64,000 bases of DNA, taken from the NCBI GenBank assembly GCA_050084515.1, contig CM114272.1, positions 5,146,001-5,210,000 of the forward strand, in the 5' to 3' direction. This DNA is from Blasia pusilla. Its lineage: Eukaryota > Marchantiophyta > Marchantiopsida > Blasiales. Position numbers and translations under genes: made by a program. The notes beneath the pieces are model-generated. The model ran no database searches, was not told where the DNA came from, and saw only the letters and a list, made by a program, of their open reading frames with translations. This document shows positions 1 to 10,303 of this stretch, piece by piece; the first letter of the stretch is position 1; every line of letters begins with the position of its first letter.

Positions 1-669
1 GCAAAGTTCTTCAAGAGGTTGAAGAAGAACTATCAGGGAGTGAAGACGGAGAAGTTGAGGAATCTTCAGGAATTTGAGCGAAAGACGGTGAGAGTCTTCG
101 TGAGGCATACACTCGTATCGGACGCTTGATTTCGATTACCAGGGTGTGATTGAGAATCAGCGATCTGCTTTTGGTATGGGATCTTGGAGCGGATATTTGC
201 GCCGAGGGTGCGTGATGCTACTCTTATGAATGATGATTCACCCACATTGACCCATGTGTTTGCTCTATCGAGAAGATTGAGCTTAACATGGTGAAGGAAG
301 AGTGGTGACATCCGCATTTGAGGGGATACAACTACTACTTCGTGTTCAGTGACCCACCTCACGTCTCGTAGTGGTGGTGGTGGTAGTAGTAGTGGGAGTC
401 GTGGGGGGTACACACGACCTCAGTCAGGTCCTAGAGGGACATTTGCGCAGAGACCATTGCCTTCATTTGTTGCCCCGCAACAAGGACAGTCATGTTGGAC
501 ATGTGGAGGTGATTATGTTAGGAAGTTTTGTCCCCAAGAGGATGGGAGATGGACTTTGGAGGATGGGCCTCAGTCGGCCCCAACTCAGTGTGATCATTGC
601 GGGAGACCAGGTCATCCTCAAGAGCGTTGCTTTGATCTTCATCCAGAGTTGAGATCCGTGGTGGAGTAG
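1..669 (+). pseudogene. gag (nucleocapsid part), copy A, 5' incomplete
   Basis: Frame 1 from base 1 reads a lysine-rich gag helix (KFFKRLKKNYQGVKTEKL) and runs to a stop at 127. The matching sequence continues in another frame (ESLREAYTRIGRLIS), showing a frameshift near 90. From 349 an open stretch carries a Gly/Ser-rich linker made of GGT/AGT codons, then two cysteine clusters: a degenerate one (CWTC...C, about 493-530) and a clean CCHC knuckle with spacing C-x2-C-x4-H-x4-C (about 590-630). Such knuckles bind genomic RNA during particle assembly. The frame ends in TAG at 667-669. Gag identity rests on the knuckles and on position upstream of protease and RT. Confidence 0.8.
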
Positions 670-1320
670 CTCCAAGAGGCCGAGGTGGTAGAGGTGGACC
701 AGTGGTTGGAGAGCCTATGGTGGCTACCCCTACCACTACGATAGAGTCACCTATGGCTGCCAGGATTGAGCAGTTGGAGCGAGAGTTATCGCTATGGTGG
801 TATCCAAAGATAGATCGAGTTCGGGAGCGGGGCCTTCCACCTCTTATGGAGGGGATGATCTCTCTTATATGGCGAGTGCAGCACAGGTTGAGGCATCAAC
901 TGCAGTTACGAGAGGAGCCACTCGAGCGTCAGAGCCACGTGGTGCTACTGAAGAGTTGGACCCACAGAGGGGTGAGGCTCGGAGGCAGGCTAGGCTTCCC
1001 CAGTCATTCTTGTTGTCTGAGGTGCTTAGGACTTCATCCATGGTTCCTACGCAGCCTATTGAGCCGACAGTGGAGACTGAGGTATCTACATCGCGTGTAG
1101 TAGACACGGATGCAGATCGATCAAAGATGTGCGGATGGCAACCGGTGTTGGGATCCCCGTTGTTTTCAGCCATGGAGCTGATGGCTTTAGGAGTTGATTT
1201 AGCTCATATATTTCAGCTAGCAGCCACGTTGTGTGAACGTGGGGATGTTACTGCTACACGTGTTGAGGTGGATGAGGGTGTTATGGTGTAGCATTGAGTA
1301 CCAGTGCTACTTGGCAGGCA
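670..1320 (+). other. gag-protease linker region, copy A
   Basis: Open in two overlapping frames (702-1100 and 794-1291) but with no recognised domain. The 794-1291 frame is the likely coding one, because its second half is repeated, diverged but similar, at the 5' end of copy C (56098 onward). It reads as acidic, Ser/Thr-rich sequence of low conservation, as expected of a linker between nucleocapsid and protease. Copy B lacks the corresponding sequence. Confidence 0.5.
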
Positions 1321-2150
1321 GCAACGGCGAAGATGGATGCATTACCAGCCCGGCCAGCCATTGATCGTGAGAGGCTTATACCTGGTGTATGTATGTTGGA
1401 CAATCGGAGTGGGATATTTCGATTGGTGAGTCCTACAGGATAGGTGTATAGACCAGATAGAGTCTTGTTAGACTCTGGTGCCCAACCTTTGATGTTGGGA
1501 AAGGCGGCATGTATTGGTTTGGGTATTTGGAGGTCAGAGCTTGAGCCTTGCCCATTCCAGATTCAAACATCACTTGGATAGATCTCAATTAATGACACGG
1601 GAGAAGTTTTCTATACAGTTGAGACCAGATCATGGGACTCATAGCTCCCGATTAGGAATATCTGCGGTAGTCACATCAGCCGAGTCGTATGATGTACTAG
1701 TTGGAGGAGCAGTATTGTACCCGATGGGTTTTCAGATGGATTACTGGACTGAGACAGCGTCTTATAGACCTGGTTGGCAGTCCGGGGATGGACGTATGAG
1801 CCAAGTTCTTTTGAGACTTATTTCTGGGGCTCGACCAGGAGGGTCTTCCCCAGCAGTGTTAGCATCTATGGCTGGTTTTAGTGGAGTAGTCACTTGGCCA
1901 GGAGACTTTTTGGAGGGTAATGTTTCTGCTATGGATTCTCTTGCGTATGAGGAGGTAGAGGAGGACCCTATTCTTGCAGCAGTGGCATCCTCATCGTTGG
2001 ATGTGCCACTTTGGAGTTCAGGCAATGCACTACGGCAGGAGGCTGATCGCCTAGTGCAGGAGGCTTGGTGTGAGGCCGTTATACCTCACGAGGAAGAGGA
2101 GGCCCCACGGCGGACTCCTACTTCTGGTCCGGTTGGGTTATCCCCTTTGG
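1321..2150 (+). pseudogene. Retropepsin-like aspartic protease, copy A
   Basis: The catalytic triplet is D-S-G (1471-1479) within RVLLDSGAQPLMLGKA, matching the retropepsin active-site loop in which Asp is followed by Ser or Thr and Gly. A hydrophobic strand (YDVLVGGAVLYPMGF, about 1687-1733) fits the second half of the fold, like the DVILG motif of gypsy proteases. The protease would cut the polyprotein into mature proteins. A TAG at 1441-1443, shared with copy C, and a frame change near 1514 interrupt it. After about 1880 the sequence is an acidic linker (WPGDFLEG..., EEVEEDP) leading into the methyltransferase. Confidence 0.75.
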
Positions 2151-3130
2151 ATACTACACCCATTGTATGGCAGTATCCGCCGGAGGGCATTTGTGTGTTA
2201 GATCTCTTTGGTGGGATTAGCACTGGTTTGGCTGCAGTGTTGCAGGCCGGTATTCCTGTGCGGGGATACGTATATGCGGAGCGAGATGAGATGGCCTAGA
2301 GAGTCTCATCCCGACATATTGGTCAGTTGATGCGGAGATATCCTGAGCTGTTGCCGCCATCAACTATTCGTGGGTACCAACGTGCTTTGCCGTCACACAT
2401 TGCATTGGTGGGGGCGCAGGACCTTGAGAGGGTTGGTCTTGTGGATTTGGTGATTGCTGGATGGCCATGTCAGGGTCATACACGTGCAGGTCGTGGTGAG
2501 GGATTACACGACCCTAGGTCTCAATTGTTTTGGGAGATGTTACGGGTGTTACGACATCTTTAGGTTCATCAGGCACGTGCTCTAGCTTACATTTTGGAGA
2601 ATGTTCCATTGTTGGGTGACACTCAGACCCGGATGATGGCGAGTGTTCATGAGGTGCGGTCTTGGATTGGACCAGCGGTGTTGTTAGATGCAGCGCGAGT
2701 TGGCTCGCATGCACATCGTCCACGCTTGTGGTGGAAAAACTTGTTGCCTAGGGAGGTTCTACGTCGAGCATATGATGCAGTGCAGCGGGATCCTTGTCTT
2801 ACCGTGGATAGTATCTTGGATACTGGGCGACTTTCTCAAGTGGTGAACAGTGTGGGCCAGCCTAGGATGGCACTACCCACATTTGTGAGTTTTCCCTCGT
2901 CACATGCCTACAAGGAAGGTGGTATGGGGCTTGTATGGGATTCTCATGTGCGACAGTTGGTGGAGCCTAACGCTGATGAGAGAGAGCGTACGATGGGATT
3001 TGCTACTGGTGTGACAGCGGTTGCTTCTATTTCTGAGGCTTCACGATGTCATCTGTTGGGTCAGGCCATGGACCTGAATTGTTTGACTTGGATTTTGAGT
3101 CTTGGTATGGCCGAGCAGCGTCGACTTCGG
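2151..3130 (+). pseudogene. DNMT3-like cytosine-5 DNA methyltransferase domain, copy A
   Basis: All key C5-methyltransferase motifs are present in canonical order. Motif I (SAM binding) is VLDLFGGISTG (about 2194-2226). Motif IV is AGWPCQG, with the catalytic Cys codon at 2468-2470. Motif VI is ENV (2597-2605). A motif VIII-like HRPRLWWKNLLP follows, then MGFATG and LLGQAMDLNCLTWIL (motifs IX-X, to about 3100). The Gly-Ile-x-Thr-Gly signature after motif I, the RxxxWxN-type motif and the short target-recognition region resemble DNMT3. The PCQ rather than PCN loop is like DNMT1/CMT or bacterial enzymes. Canonical order excludes the plant DRM class, whose motifs are permuted. Two TAG stops (2297-2299, 2561-2563) break an otherwise conserved frame. 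The role would be to transfer methyl from SAM to cytosine C5 in DNA. Confidence 0.9.
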
Positions 3131-4384
3131 ACTATGACTGTGGATCTTCCACCCCTTGTAATGAGCTCGATGGCTACCGGGACGGTAGAGGCATCGGCTC
3201 GGGGCGAGAAGAGTAGTATTTTGCATCCTTGGAGTAAATGGGATGTAATGGCTGGGCATGTGGAGTTGGTTGCTCATGGTGGTGGAGGAGTTATTTTCTC
3301 AGATGATGGTATAGCTAAGGGTGTACCATCTTGTGAGGGGTTGCGTAGCAGCTAATGCATGGTCCTCTCCCTCTAGTGTGCCAGTGGAGGATACTTGGGA
3401 GCCATTACTTGGGCCCAAGCTTACGGGAGGTGAGAAACGACGCTTGACAGAGTTCCTACGTGCTTATAGGAGTTGTTTTGCCTTTAGCATGAAGGAGTTG
3501 GGTTCTCTGGTTGGACCCGGTATACGGATTGATTTGGCTAGTGATACGCCAATCTTCCGTCGTCCCTACCGATATAGTGATATGGAGAGGGACCTGATTC
3601 AAAGTAGGACGTTGGACCTTTTGGAGGCTGGATTAGTGGAGTTGTCGCATGGAGAGTATGCATCGCCCTTTGTCATGCTCGCTAAAAGGATATGCATGGC
3701 AACTATACGGATAAGCGGATGTGTGGAGATTACTGTCCTATCAATCGGCAAACCAAGGCCGATAGGTATGCCATGCCTACAGCTGAAGAGATCTTTGATG
3801 TGGTGGGACAGGCAAAGATTTTTAGTTTTTTGGATCTTCGGGCAGGACACCATCAATTGCCGATTCGGGAGAGTGACAAGGCCAAGACAGCATTTTGGGG
3901 TGTCAACTCTCATGGCAAGGATTGTTTATACCAGTGGAAATTCTTACCCTTTGGGTTGAAGAATGCACCTGCCGAGTTTCAGAGAGTGATGGATAGGATC
4001 CTAGCAGGGTTGGATTTTGTTCGGTGTTACATTGATGATATCTCGGTGTTCAGTAACACGGTGGAGGAGCATCAGATACGTTTGCAGATGGTGTTTGAGC
4101 GGTTGAAAGCTCATGGTCTACGTTTGCATCCAGGAAAGTGTAAGTTCTTCCATGAGGATGTTGAGTACTTCGGTCATGTGATCCATCCAGGTGATTTAGG
4201 AGTTCAGCAAGCAAAGGTGGAGGCTATTGCACTTATTCCGCGTCTGGTAGATGTGAGTAGAGTTCGAGCATTCATGGAATTGGCGAACTACTATCGGAGG
4301 TATGTGAAGGGATTTAGTGCTATGGCAAAGCCTTTGAACCAATTGCTGAAATCAGATCAAGAGTGGCATTGGGGAGATGATTAG
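3131..4384 (+). pseudogene. Reverse transcriptase, copy A
   Basis: After a linker rich in Ser/Gly, the RT begins near 3400 with the gypsy-type N-terminal region (FAFSMKELG, TPIFRRPYRYS). The YIDD catalytic box lies at 4028-4039 (Y-I-D-D, preceded by Cys). FLPFGLKNAPAEFQRVMDRI (about 3940-3998) is the typical fingers/palm motif. A frameshift near 3690 separates two open stretches (3321-3959 and 3692-4384), and the second ends at a TAG (4382-4384) where copy C has CAA. The function is minus- and plus-strand cDNA synthesis. The family assignment is secure; activity of this copy is not expected. Confidence 0.92.
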
Positions 4385-5150
4385 GAGAGAGCTTTTGTGG
4401 AGCTTAAGGCCCAGTTGGTGGCGGTGCCTATCTTGAGGAGACCTATCAGAGGGCGCCCATTTCAGTTACACACTGATTGGAGTAGGTTAGGACTTGGAGC
4501 GGTGTTGACACAACATGATGATGAGCACATGGAATTTGTGGTGGCCTATGCAAGTCGTTCGAATAATGCAGCGGAGTCGCGCTATAGTTCATATGAGGGA
4601 GAGTGCTTAGCAGTAGTGTGGGATGTGGCACACTTTAGGTGTTACTTGTTTGGCAGAGAGTTTACCCTTGTTACTGATCACCTGCCGCTCAAGTGGTTGA
4701 TGGAGTCTTACAAGCTTACAGGGAAGCTTGCACGGTGGGCTCTTATCTTACATGAGTATGACTTCCAGGTGGTACATAGACCTAGAGTTGCCAACCTTGA
4801 TGCTGATGGGTTGAGTAGGAATCCATGTACTAGCCAAGAGGATACAACCGGGGCTAGATGGCATGGCGAGGTTGATGAGGAGATGGTGCTAGGTTGGCAT
4901 GCATCCGCCTTTTTATGTTGGTTAGGGGTGGACTCTAGTATGGAGGATTACATGATATCTTACTCTAGTCAAAGGGTAGATGGCCAGCCTTCAGATCCTA
5001 AGGTTGGAGATGGTGGTACGAATCAACGTGATATTCATGATGATGCGTTGGTGTTGGAGTTCCTACGGACCAGTAGGGTGCCAGGCATAGTGAGTGCCAA
5101 GGAGCGAGACCGTGTTCTTCAACGTGCTAAGAGGTATCGATTGGAGGGAA
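4385..5150 (+). pseudogene. RNase H domain and connection, copy A
   Basis: The Ty3-type RNase H starts with LHTDWSRLGLGAVLTQ (about 4466-4513), carrying the first catalytic Asp. SYEGECLAVVW (about 4588-4620) carries the Glu. TDHLPLKWLM (about 4673-4702) carries the next Asp, and NLDADGLSRNP (about 4793-4825) carries the last. It would remove RNA from the RNA-DNA hybrid during reverse transcription. It shares one frame (4397-5428) with the start of the integrase. An acidic spacer of about 100 codons without a recognised fold follows. Confidence 0.85.
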
Positions 5151-6461
5151 CACATATTCTCCGCGTGTGGGAGGATGGTAGAGTACAAGTAGTGCCACAT
5201 TTGGATCAGGGAGAGCGCATTGTGCGACATGCCCATGAGGAGTTGGGACATTTTGGGGTAAAGCGTACGTATAGCTTACTCCTTGGCCAGTATTGGTGGC
5301 GTGGCATGCATACTCAGGTGCAGCAGTTGGTGTCACGTTATATGATTTGTGACCGGGTGAGGGCATCATTCAATGCCCCTACACCACAATTACACCCCTT
5401 GCCTATTATGGGGTTGGGTTACCGTTAGAGTGTGGACTTTGCGGGACCGTTACCATTGACTGTACGACATCATCGATATGTGTTGATGATGGTGGAGCAC
5501 TTCTCCAAGTGGATTGAGTTGGTGGCATTACCGGACAAGGCAAGTGAGGGAACGGCGTATGCGTTTCTTGATAGAGTGCTTAGTCATTTTGGTGCACCAG
5601 CTGAAGTACTGACCGACCAGGGTATAGAGTTTCAGGGTGAGTTTCAGGTCTTGTGTGACAAGGCGTTGATTGATCATCGGACCACGTCTCGAGATCATCT
5701 AGAGGCGGATGGTTTGGCTGAGCGTGTGGTTCTGACAGTGAAGAGGGCATTGCGCAAGTATGGCCTACAGAAGGGGCATCTTGGAGACTGGGATATTCAG
5801 TTGCCATGGGGTATAGGTTCAGTCGCCAAACATCCTTGGCTTCCTTCTCACCTTATTTTCTGTTATACGGCCGAGATCCAAACTTGCCAACGCAATTCAT
5901 CGAGAGTCTAGTGAGGTGGTGAACCTTGATGACCCAAAGATGTGGATGAGAGTGTGTTCTCAGCGGGCAGAGCTCTTTCGGAGAGTTATGCCAACAGCCT
6001 TTGAGAATCTTGCCATTGCTCAACATAGGGATACGTTGCGGTATGCAACCATTTGGAGTGGAGGTTATCGACCATCGATTCGTAGGTTCCATGTGGGGGA
6101 CTATGTCTATTTGCAGCAGATTGCATCGACAACGTTGGATGTGACGGCAGGCCGCACTTTTTTACGAATGCGCGAGGTGTTAGCTTATGGAGTTCTCATG
6201 TTGGAGGGTCGTGATGGAGTTGTTTGGAAGGACCATGTGCGTAATTGTGCGTCATGTCATCTTCCAAATGTGGATGGTATTGTTGACCCAAGCTTAGCCA
6301 TGATCCGTGCTAGCTTGAGGTGTATGTTGTGTAGGTCTACTGGTAACGCAGCCCGTATGTTGGTGTGTGATCGGTGTTCTAGGGGTTGGCACATGATGTG
6401 TTTGACTCCACGTATGGATGTTGTTCCTACTAGAAGGTGGGTTTGTCCTCAATGTACTTAG
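5151..6461 (+). pseudogene. Integrase with C-terminal PHD finger, copy A
   Basis: The zinc-binding N-domain (H..H in HAHEELGHFG, about 5230-5260) is followed by a damaged CxxC: RYMIC has Tyr where copies B and C have Cys. The DDE core shows VDFAGPLP (about 5430), TDQG (about 5618) and EADGLAER (about 5700-5725). TAG at 5426-5428 replaces a conserved Trp (TGG in copy C), and a frameshift follows near 5810. After the integrase C-terminus comes a Cys4-His-Cys3 PHD finger (6321-6461): CMLC, CDRC, WH, C, then WVCPQC, with stop at 6459-6461. PHD fingers read histone H3 tails. At this position chromoviruses carry a chromodomain, so a role in choosing chromatin for integration is a reasonable inference. 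Confidence 0.9.
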
Positions 6462-6621
6462 GAGAGGTAGATGACTTGATCTTTGCATGATATGGATTAT
6501 AGATGTGCGACTAACGATGGGGCAACCTAGCTCCCGGCCTTCTGATTCGGGCACCCAAGAAGGTGTATAGCATGTAGTAGATGTATAGGGCTACCTGGGA
6601 GTTAGAGGTACCTAACCGCCA

Positions 6622-6635
6622 GTTAGGGGGGCGAG
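6622..6635 (+). other. Polypurine tract, copy A
   Basis: A run AGTTAGGGGGGCGAG lies just before the 105-bp terminal repeat; the same purine run is found in B (about 47021-47034) and C (about 61756-61769). Polypurine tracts prime plus-strand synthesis and normally abut the 3' LTR. Confidence 0.6.
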
Positions 6636-6740
6636 TTGTGGTACACTTGTGTTTGTGGATGCTCTCGTCTATGTTATGTATGTATATGAGTATGGTATGT
6701 CAGCGATGTATGTTGTATGACGATGTGGATTCGCACGACA
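6636..6740 (+). repeat. 105-bp terminal direct repeat, left copy (copy A)
   Basis: This begins TTGTGGTACACTTG and ends CGCACGACA, and is repeated almost unchanged at 7112-7216. The same pair occurs in copy C (61770-61874, 62243-62347), and a diverged pair in copy B. See the findings for two alternative readings of this structure. Confidence 0.85.
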
Positions 6741-7216
6741 GTTGTCATGACTATACGAATTATGTCGTAGAGTATAGTGTGCTAGTAGAGGCCATTCCTT
6801 ATGTAGGACCGTAGTGGCTTGGTAGAGATGCGGTTTCATACATAGGGTTGGGGGTTATTCAGTTGGGGGTGACTTTCCCAGTAGGGCCCGCTCTTAGGTT
6901 GGAGGATATAAGGTGGAGTGCACTCAAAGAATAGTCAATTCTTTGAGTTGAGCTTGTTGCGTTGGGAGTTAGCCTTGGTAGTGAGTAGAGCTCTTGGCTA
7001 TGGTGTTTCCCGCAAGCTTCGACCTAGATTCTCCCATCGTAGAGTGGGTTTGGCTCGATTGTATGTGATTGTATACGTGTTTTATGACAGTAGGTCTTTC
7101 ATGGATTTCAGTTGTGGTACACTTGTGTTTGTAGATGCTCTCGTCTATGTTATGGATGTATGTGAGTATGGTATGTCAACGATGTATGTTGTATGACAAT
7201 GTGGATTCGCACGACA
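6741..7216 (+). repeat. 3' LTR-like segment of copy A
   Basis: The segment starts TGTCATGAC at 6743, resembling the TGTCACGAC start of the copy B 5' LTR and the TGTCGCGAC start of the chromodomain element here. It ends in CGACA at 7216, after the second 105-bp repeat (7112-7216), so it has TG...CA termini. No 5' partner is visible because the left end is outside the window. Sequence after 7216 is unrelated to the flank of copy C. Confidence 0.65.
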
Positions 7217-9186
7217 AGGGGCCTATTTTGATGAGGAATTGGGAGGATAGATGAATGGAAAGGGAAGGGTTTAGGACAGTTAGAAAAGAGCCCCATTCTA
7301 ATTTTTCATCTCCAAGCTTTCTAGAGGATATGCCATCTCACACCCTTTTCAGAATATGCCATCTGATTTATCTCCTTATGTGGAGTCTGAGGAAAACAAT
7401 TTGGGTTTAAATTAGGTGAGGAAACATGAAAATAGAGAGCAAATAGTCTATATGAGCCGCTTGACTCAAAATTTGGCACTGATTATGCAATGAAATTAGT
7501 CATGAATGCATATGGATCAGTAGCAAATCCGGCTCAGCGCACTTAATCCCGGATCCTTATAGTTGAGTTTCTATATTTCGGATCTCTAAGTAGCACGAGT
7601 ATATTCTCAGATCCAGTTAGTATCAACTAGTAGTCTGAATATATAGTAGGGAGTTTAAGTGTATGCTATCATAAACTCACCTTTTTTTTTAATACCCTAA
7701 ACCCGTCACCTTCTAATTACAAGTAAAATGTGGCTCTGATAACTGCTTAGATCTGTGGAGAGTGCGCGTGCTATGAGGATTTTATAAGCTCCTCTTAATA
7801 TTTTTAGTCGAAGAGTGTGCTGAGGGGCTTAATGCATTTTTAGTTTCGATTAAGTTGATACTATGAAGAAATAACTATGGTGGCCCTAATTTTTTCGACA
7901 TGCACCTCTGTTGGACCTGGGTATCATAATTTTGCTCATCATTAAGCACCGGAGCTGCTCCAACAGTGGAATATGACTTCTCGACAAGGATATTTGGGTA
8001 GTCATCCCTATCGACAATAAAATCATGAGGTGATATAGATTTCAGACTAGCATTTGATTCCAGATTTCTCATAGTTACATTCGATTTCAGATAGTTACGA
8101 TTGATATCACATTGCTCACTCTTTCAACACATGTTACAATTATAGATGTGACATCATAATTTGAAATGACGGAGGCAATGGATTCCCATCACTATCCTAA
8201 TTTGGACCCACATAAGGACCAGTGAAGATTGTTCGCAGCTACATTCGATTTCAGACAGTTAGGATTGATATCACATTCCTAACTCTTTCTACACATTTTA
8301 CAATTATAGATGTGACATCATAGTTTGAAATGACGAAGGCCATGGATTCCCATCACTATCCTCTTTCGGACCCACAGAAGGACCAGTGAAAACATTGTGC
8401 CAGCAATCAAGCTCCAAGGGCCTCAACTTTGGGAAACCGTTTTTGGATATTATAACCAAAGCCGTGGGCTCATAGCACTGAGGAAGCCAGATGTGAATTA
8501 CTTCTAGGTATCCCTAGCTTGGGAACGCTGCTTAGGCAGAACATAAAATTGGAATAAAAGTAAGTCGTCTCCCCATAGCTACAGCAGATGCTGATATTGC
8601 TACGCTGGTAAGACCAGGTTAGAATAGTTCTGGTAAGACCAGAATTATTCTAACAGCCTAATCTGAGAGCGTCTCCCTCCTCTCATCTGGTCTTCACTTT
8701 TTTCTCTCGCCACATTTGTGTCGCCATGTTCTGCTGTGTTCGATTCAGTTTGAGTAAAGCAAGGCCTGGCGTCAGGTGCTCCAGAACAATGAGAACACAA
8801 GAGCTCGTACACACATCACCTGATCCATTGCGTGCGTATTAAGTCAATGACTCAACACAATAAATTGAAAATGAAAACAGATTATTATGATTGGTATAAG
8901 CAGACCCTAGTATTTCGAGGAAGTGCGGGACTATGGAATTCCAATTCCGCACATTCTTCATGCGAGACACCGTAATTCCTACCACTAATCTAGATTATAT
9001 GTACACCCACGTCTTGAGATCAGCCCATCACCACGAATCTAGATCTACAACCCTGCGTTAGGGTGCAGCCCAGAAACCAAAGATTCCGAGAACAATGGTC
9101 CCACTGGATAAAAATGATTCTTGGACAGGAAATCAGCTGGTTTCTCGCTCGCCTTCCGCTCAAGCTAGAGCTGTTATTTGAAAGAA
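7217..9186. other. Intergenic region with a tandem duplication
   Basis: No gene is supported. 8075-8232 and 8241-8397 are an imperfect tandem duplication of about 166 bp (both start near TTCGATTTCAGA and end GGACCAGTGAA). 8618-8654 is an inverted repeat, GTTAGAATAGTTCTGG with its near-complement CCAGAATTATTCTAAC around a 5-base loop. The rest is AT-rich sequence with only short, unconvincing open frames. Confidence 0.6.
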
Positions 9187-9801
9187 CTACAGCAATTCAG
9201 AACCCCCGTCATTAATTTCGACCTCGCCGACCACTTTGTAAGCGTTTCCAACCCTCTCGTATCTGACAGTACCGCGTGCCCCAGCAAGTCCTCCGCTTCC
9301 ACCGACGACGGCTAGCTCCTGGTTCCTCTGGTCCTCTCGGTTCTCCAAGTTCCACAGACCTTGGAGGTGAAGCTGAGCATTTCGTAATCTGTTGCCCTGG
9401 TCAGATCTATCTCCCTGGTCGTTGATCTCCACGTCCTCGAACCAGATGCTCGAAACCTCGTGAATCTGGTTTTGATTTGTGAAGAAATAGAGACCACTGA
9501 CGGTGGCCTGGTGTTCGGAGTTGTGATCCTCTCTCTTGGTCGCTCTATTGGAGAAAACGAAACCCCTGCCGATGTCACTGTCCCTGCCGTTATTGGTTCC
9601 GGGTCCGAATACCTCCAGCTCGTTGGAATCGCGGTCAGAATCGCCATTTGCCTCTTGCTGGTAAATCTCGAATCGGATGGTCTGACTTTCAGATCTGTCG
9701 GCATGCACCAGGCACAAGCTGGCTAGCATCATGCAGCCGGCCAAAACCATGAGCAAGTTTCCGCATGACATAGCGAGAAATCCCAGCTTAATATCCTTCA
9801 T
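9187..9801 (-). CDS. Dirigent-like secreted protein DIR1
   Basis: By alignment with DIR2 and DIR4 the likely start is the ATG at 9769-9771 (MSCGNLLMVLAG); an upstream in-frame ATG at 9799-9801 adds ten residues. A hydrophobic signal peptide (LLMVLAGCMMLASLCLVHA) precedes the mature chain. The conserved core includes IRFEIYQQ, QATVSGLYFFTN, AQLHLQGLW and ELAVVGGSGGLAGARG. The last matches the REMPIVGGTGxFxxARG-type motif of dirigent proteins, which form an AOC-like beta barrel and steer radical coupling of phenolics in the cell wall. At about 195 residues it has the usual dirigent length. The frame is complete. Substrate cannot be inferred; an allene-oxide-cyclase-like barrel protein of other function is the alternative. 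Confidence 0.78.
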   Translation of the reverse strand: MKDIKLGFLAMSCGNLLMVLAGCMMLASLCLVHADRSESQTIRFEIYQQEANGDSDRDSNELEVFGPGTNNGRDSDIGRGFVFSNRATKREDHNSEHQATVSGLYFFTNQNQIHEVSSIWFEDVEINDQGDRSDQGNRLRNAQLHLQGLWNLENREDQRNQELAVVGGSGGLAGARGTVRYERVGNAYKVVGEVEINDGGSELL

Positions 9802-10217
9802 AACGATCGGTAAGGATCACACACTAATATCAGTGCTTGGAACATGATCATTAAAAAGCGTACCAAGAAAACTGGTATCGTGCAACTTATAGATCTACTG
9901 GCATAAAGTTTCTCAAAACGGAAATGGGTTGTTAATCTCAGATTCAGCCTTTTTAAGAGGTATAGATCTAACATTCTCATACATATTAGTTGAGGACGTC
10001 CATTCGATCAGGTGCCATTGCAAAAATTCGCAACCGAGCCAGAACCCTCCGGGTATGGTTACGGTTGAGACTTTCCCACCTTGCAGCAGTATGGAATCAG
10101 TACAATGGGGAACAACAATGTCAAATCAACAAAACATAAATTACAGATAATCCACCGTGTATGCAAACATATATATATGGATGATACGTCGAGAAAAAGA
10201 TAGAGGAGAAGGAGCTC

Positions 10218-10223
10218 ACTTAC
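10218..10223 (-). other. 5' splice donor of the DIR1 leader intron
   Basis: On the minus strand, GTAAGTGAGCTCC follows the leader sequence ATCCGCAACCAC. The same leader-plus-donor block occurs at DIR2 (33631-33660), DIR4 (37612-37647) and the DIR3 remnant (about 36673-36685), so the family has a conserved intron in the 5' UTR. Confidence 0.65.
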
Positions 10224-10303
10224 AAGCCCAAGTGGTTGCGGATTGAGGTAATTCTTGAAGGCTAAAATTGCTCTCGGATTGAATTGAATGTGAGCTTGAG
10301 GGG

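Larger units (their letters stand above)
1..7216 (+). mobile_element. Ty3/gypsy retrotransposon copy A with DNA methyltransferase and PHD finger
   Basis: Domains appear in the order gag with zinc knuckles (to 669), DSG protease (about 1471), cytosine-5 methyltransferase (about 2187-3105), RT with YIDD (4028-4039), RNase H, zinc-binding and DDE integrase, PHD finger (6321-6461), polypurine tract and terminal repeat. The 5' LTR and gag start lie left of the window. The reading frame is interrupted by several frameshifts and stops, so this copy is non-autonomous now. It is closely similar at nucleotide level to copy C (56090-62347) and more distantly related to copy B (39824-47793). RT-before-IN order makes it Ty3/gypsy (Metaviridae-type). 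The methyltransferase and PHD domains are additions to the usual gypsy set. The element end is placed where the second 105-bp terminal repeat stops and similarity to copy C ends. Confidence 0.93.

Noticed and set aside
2151-3130. A bacterial-type restriction-modification or stand-alone methyltransferase gene
   Set aside because: The domain is embedded between retropepsin and RT in three copies, with no restriction enzyme and no promoter of its own.
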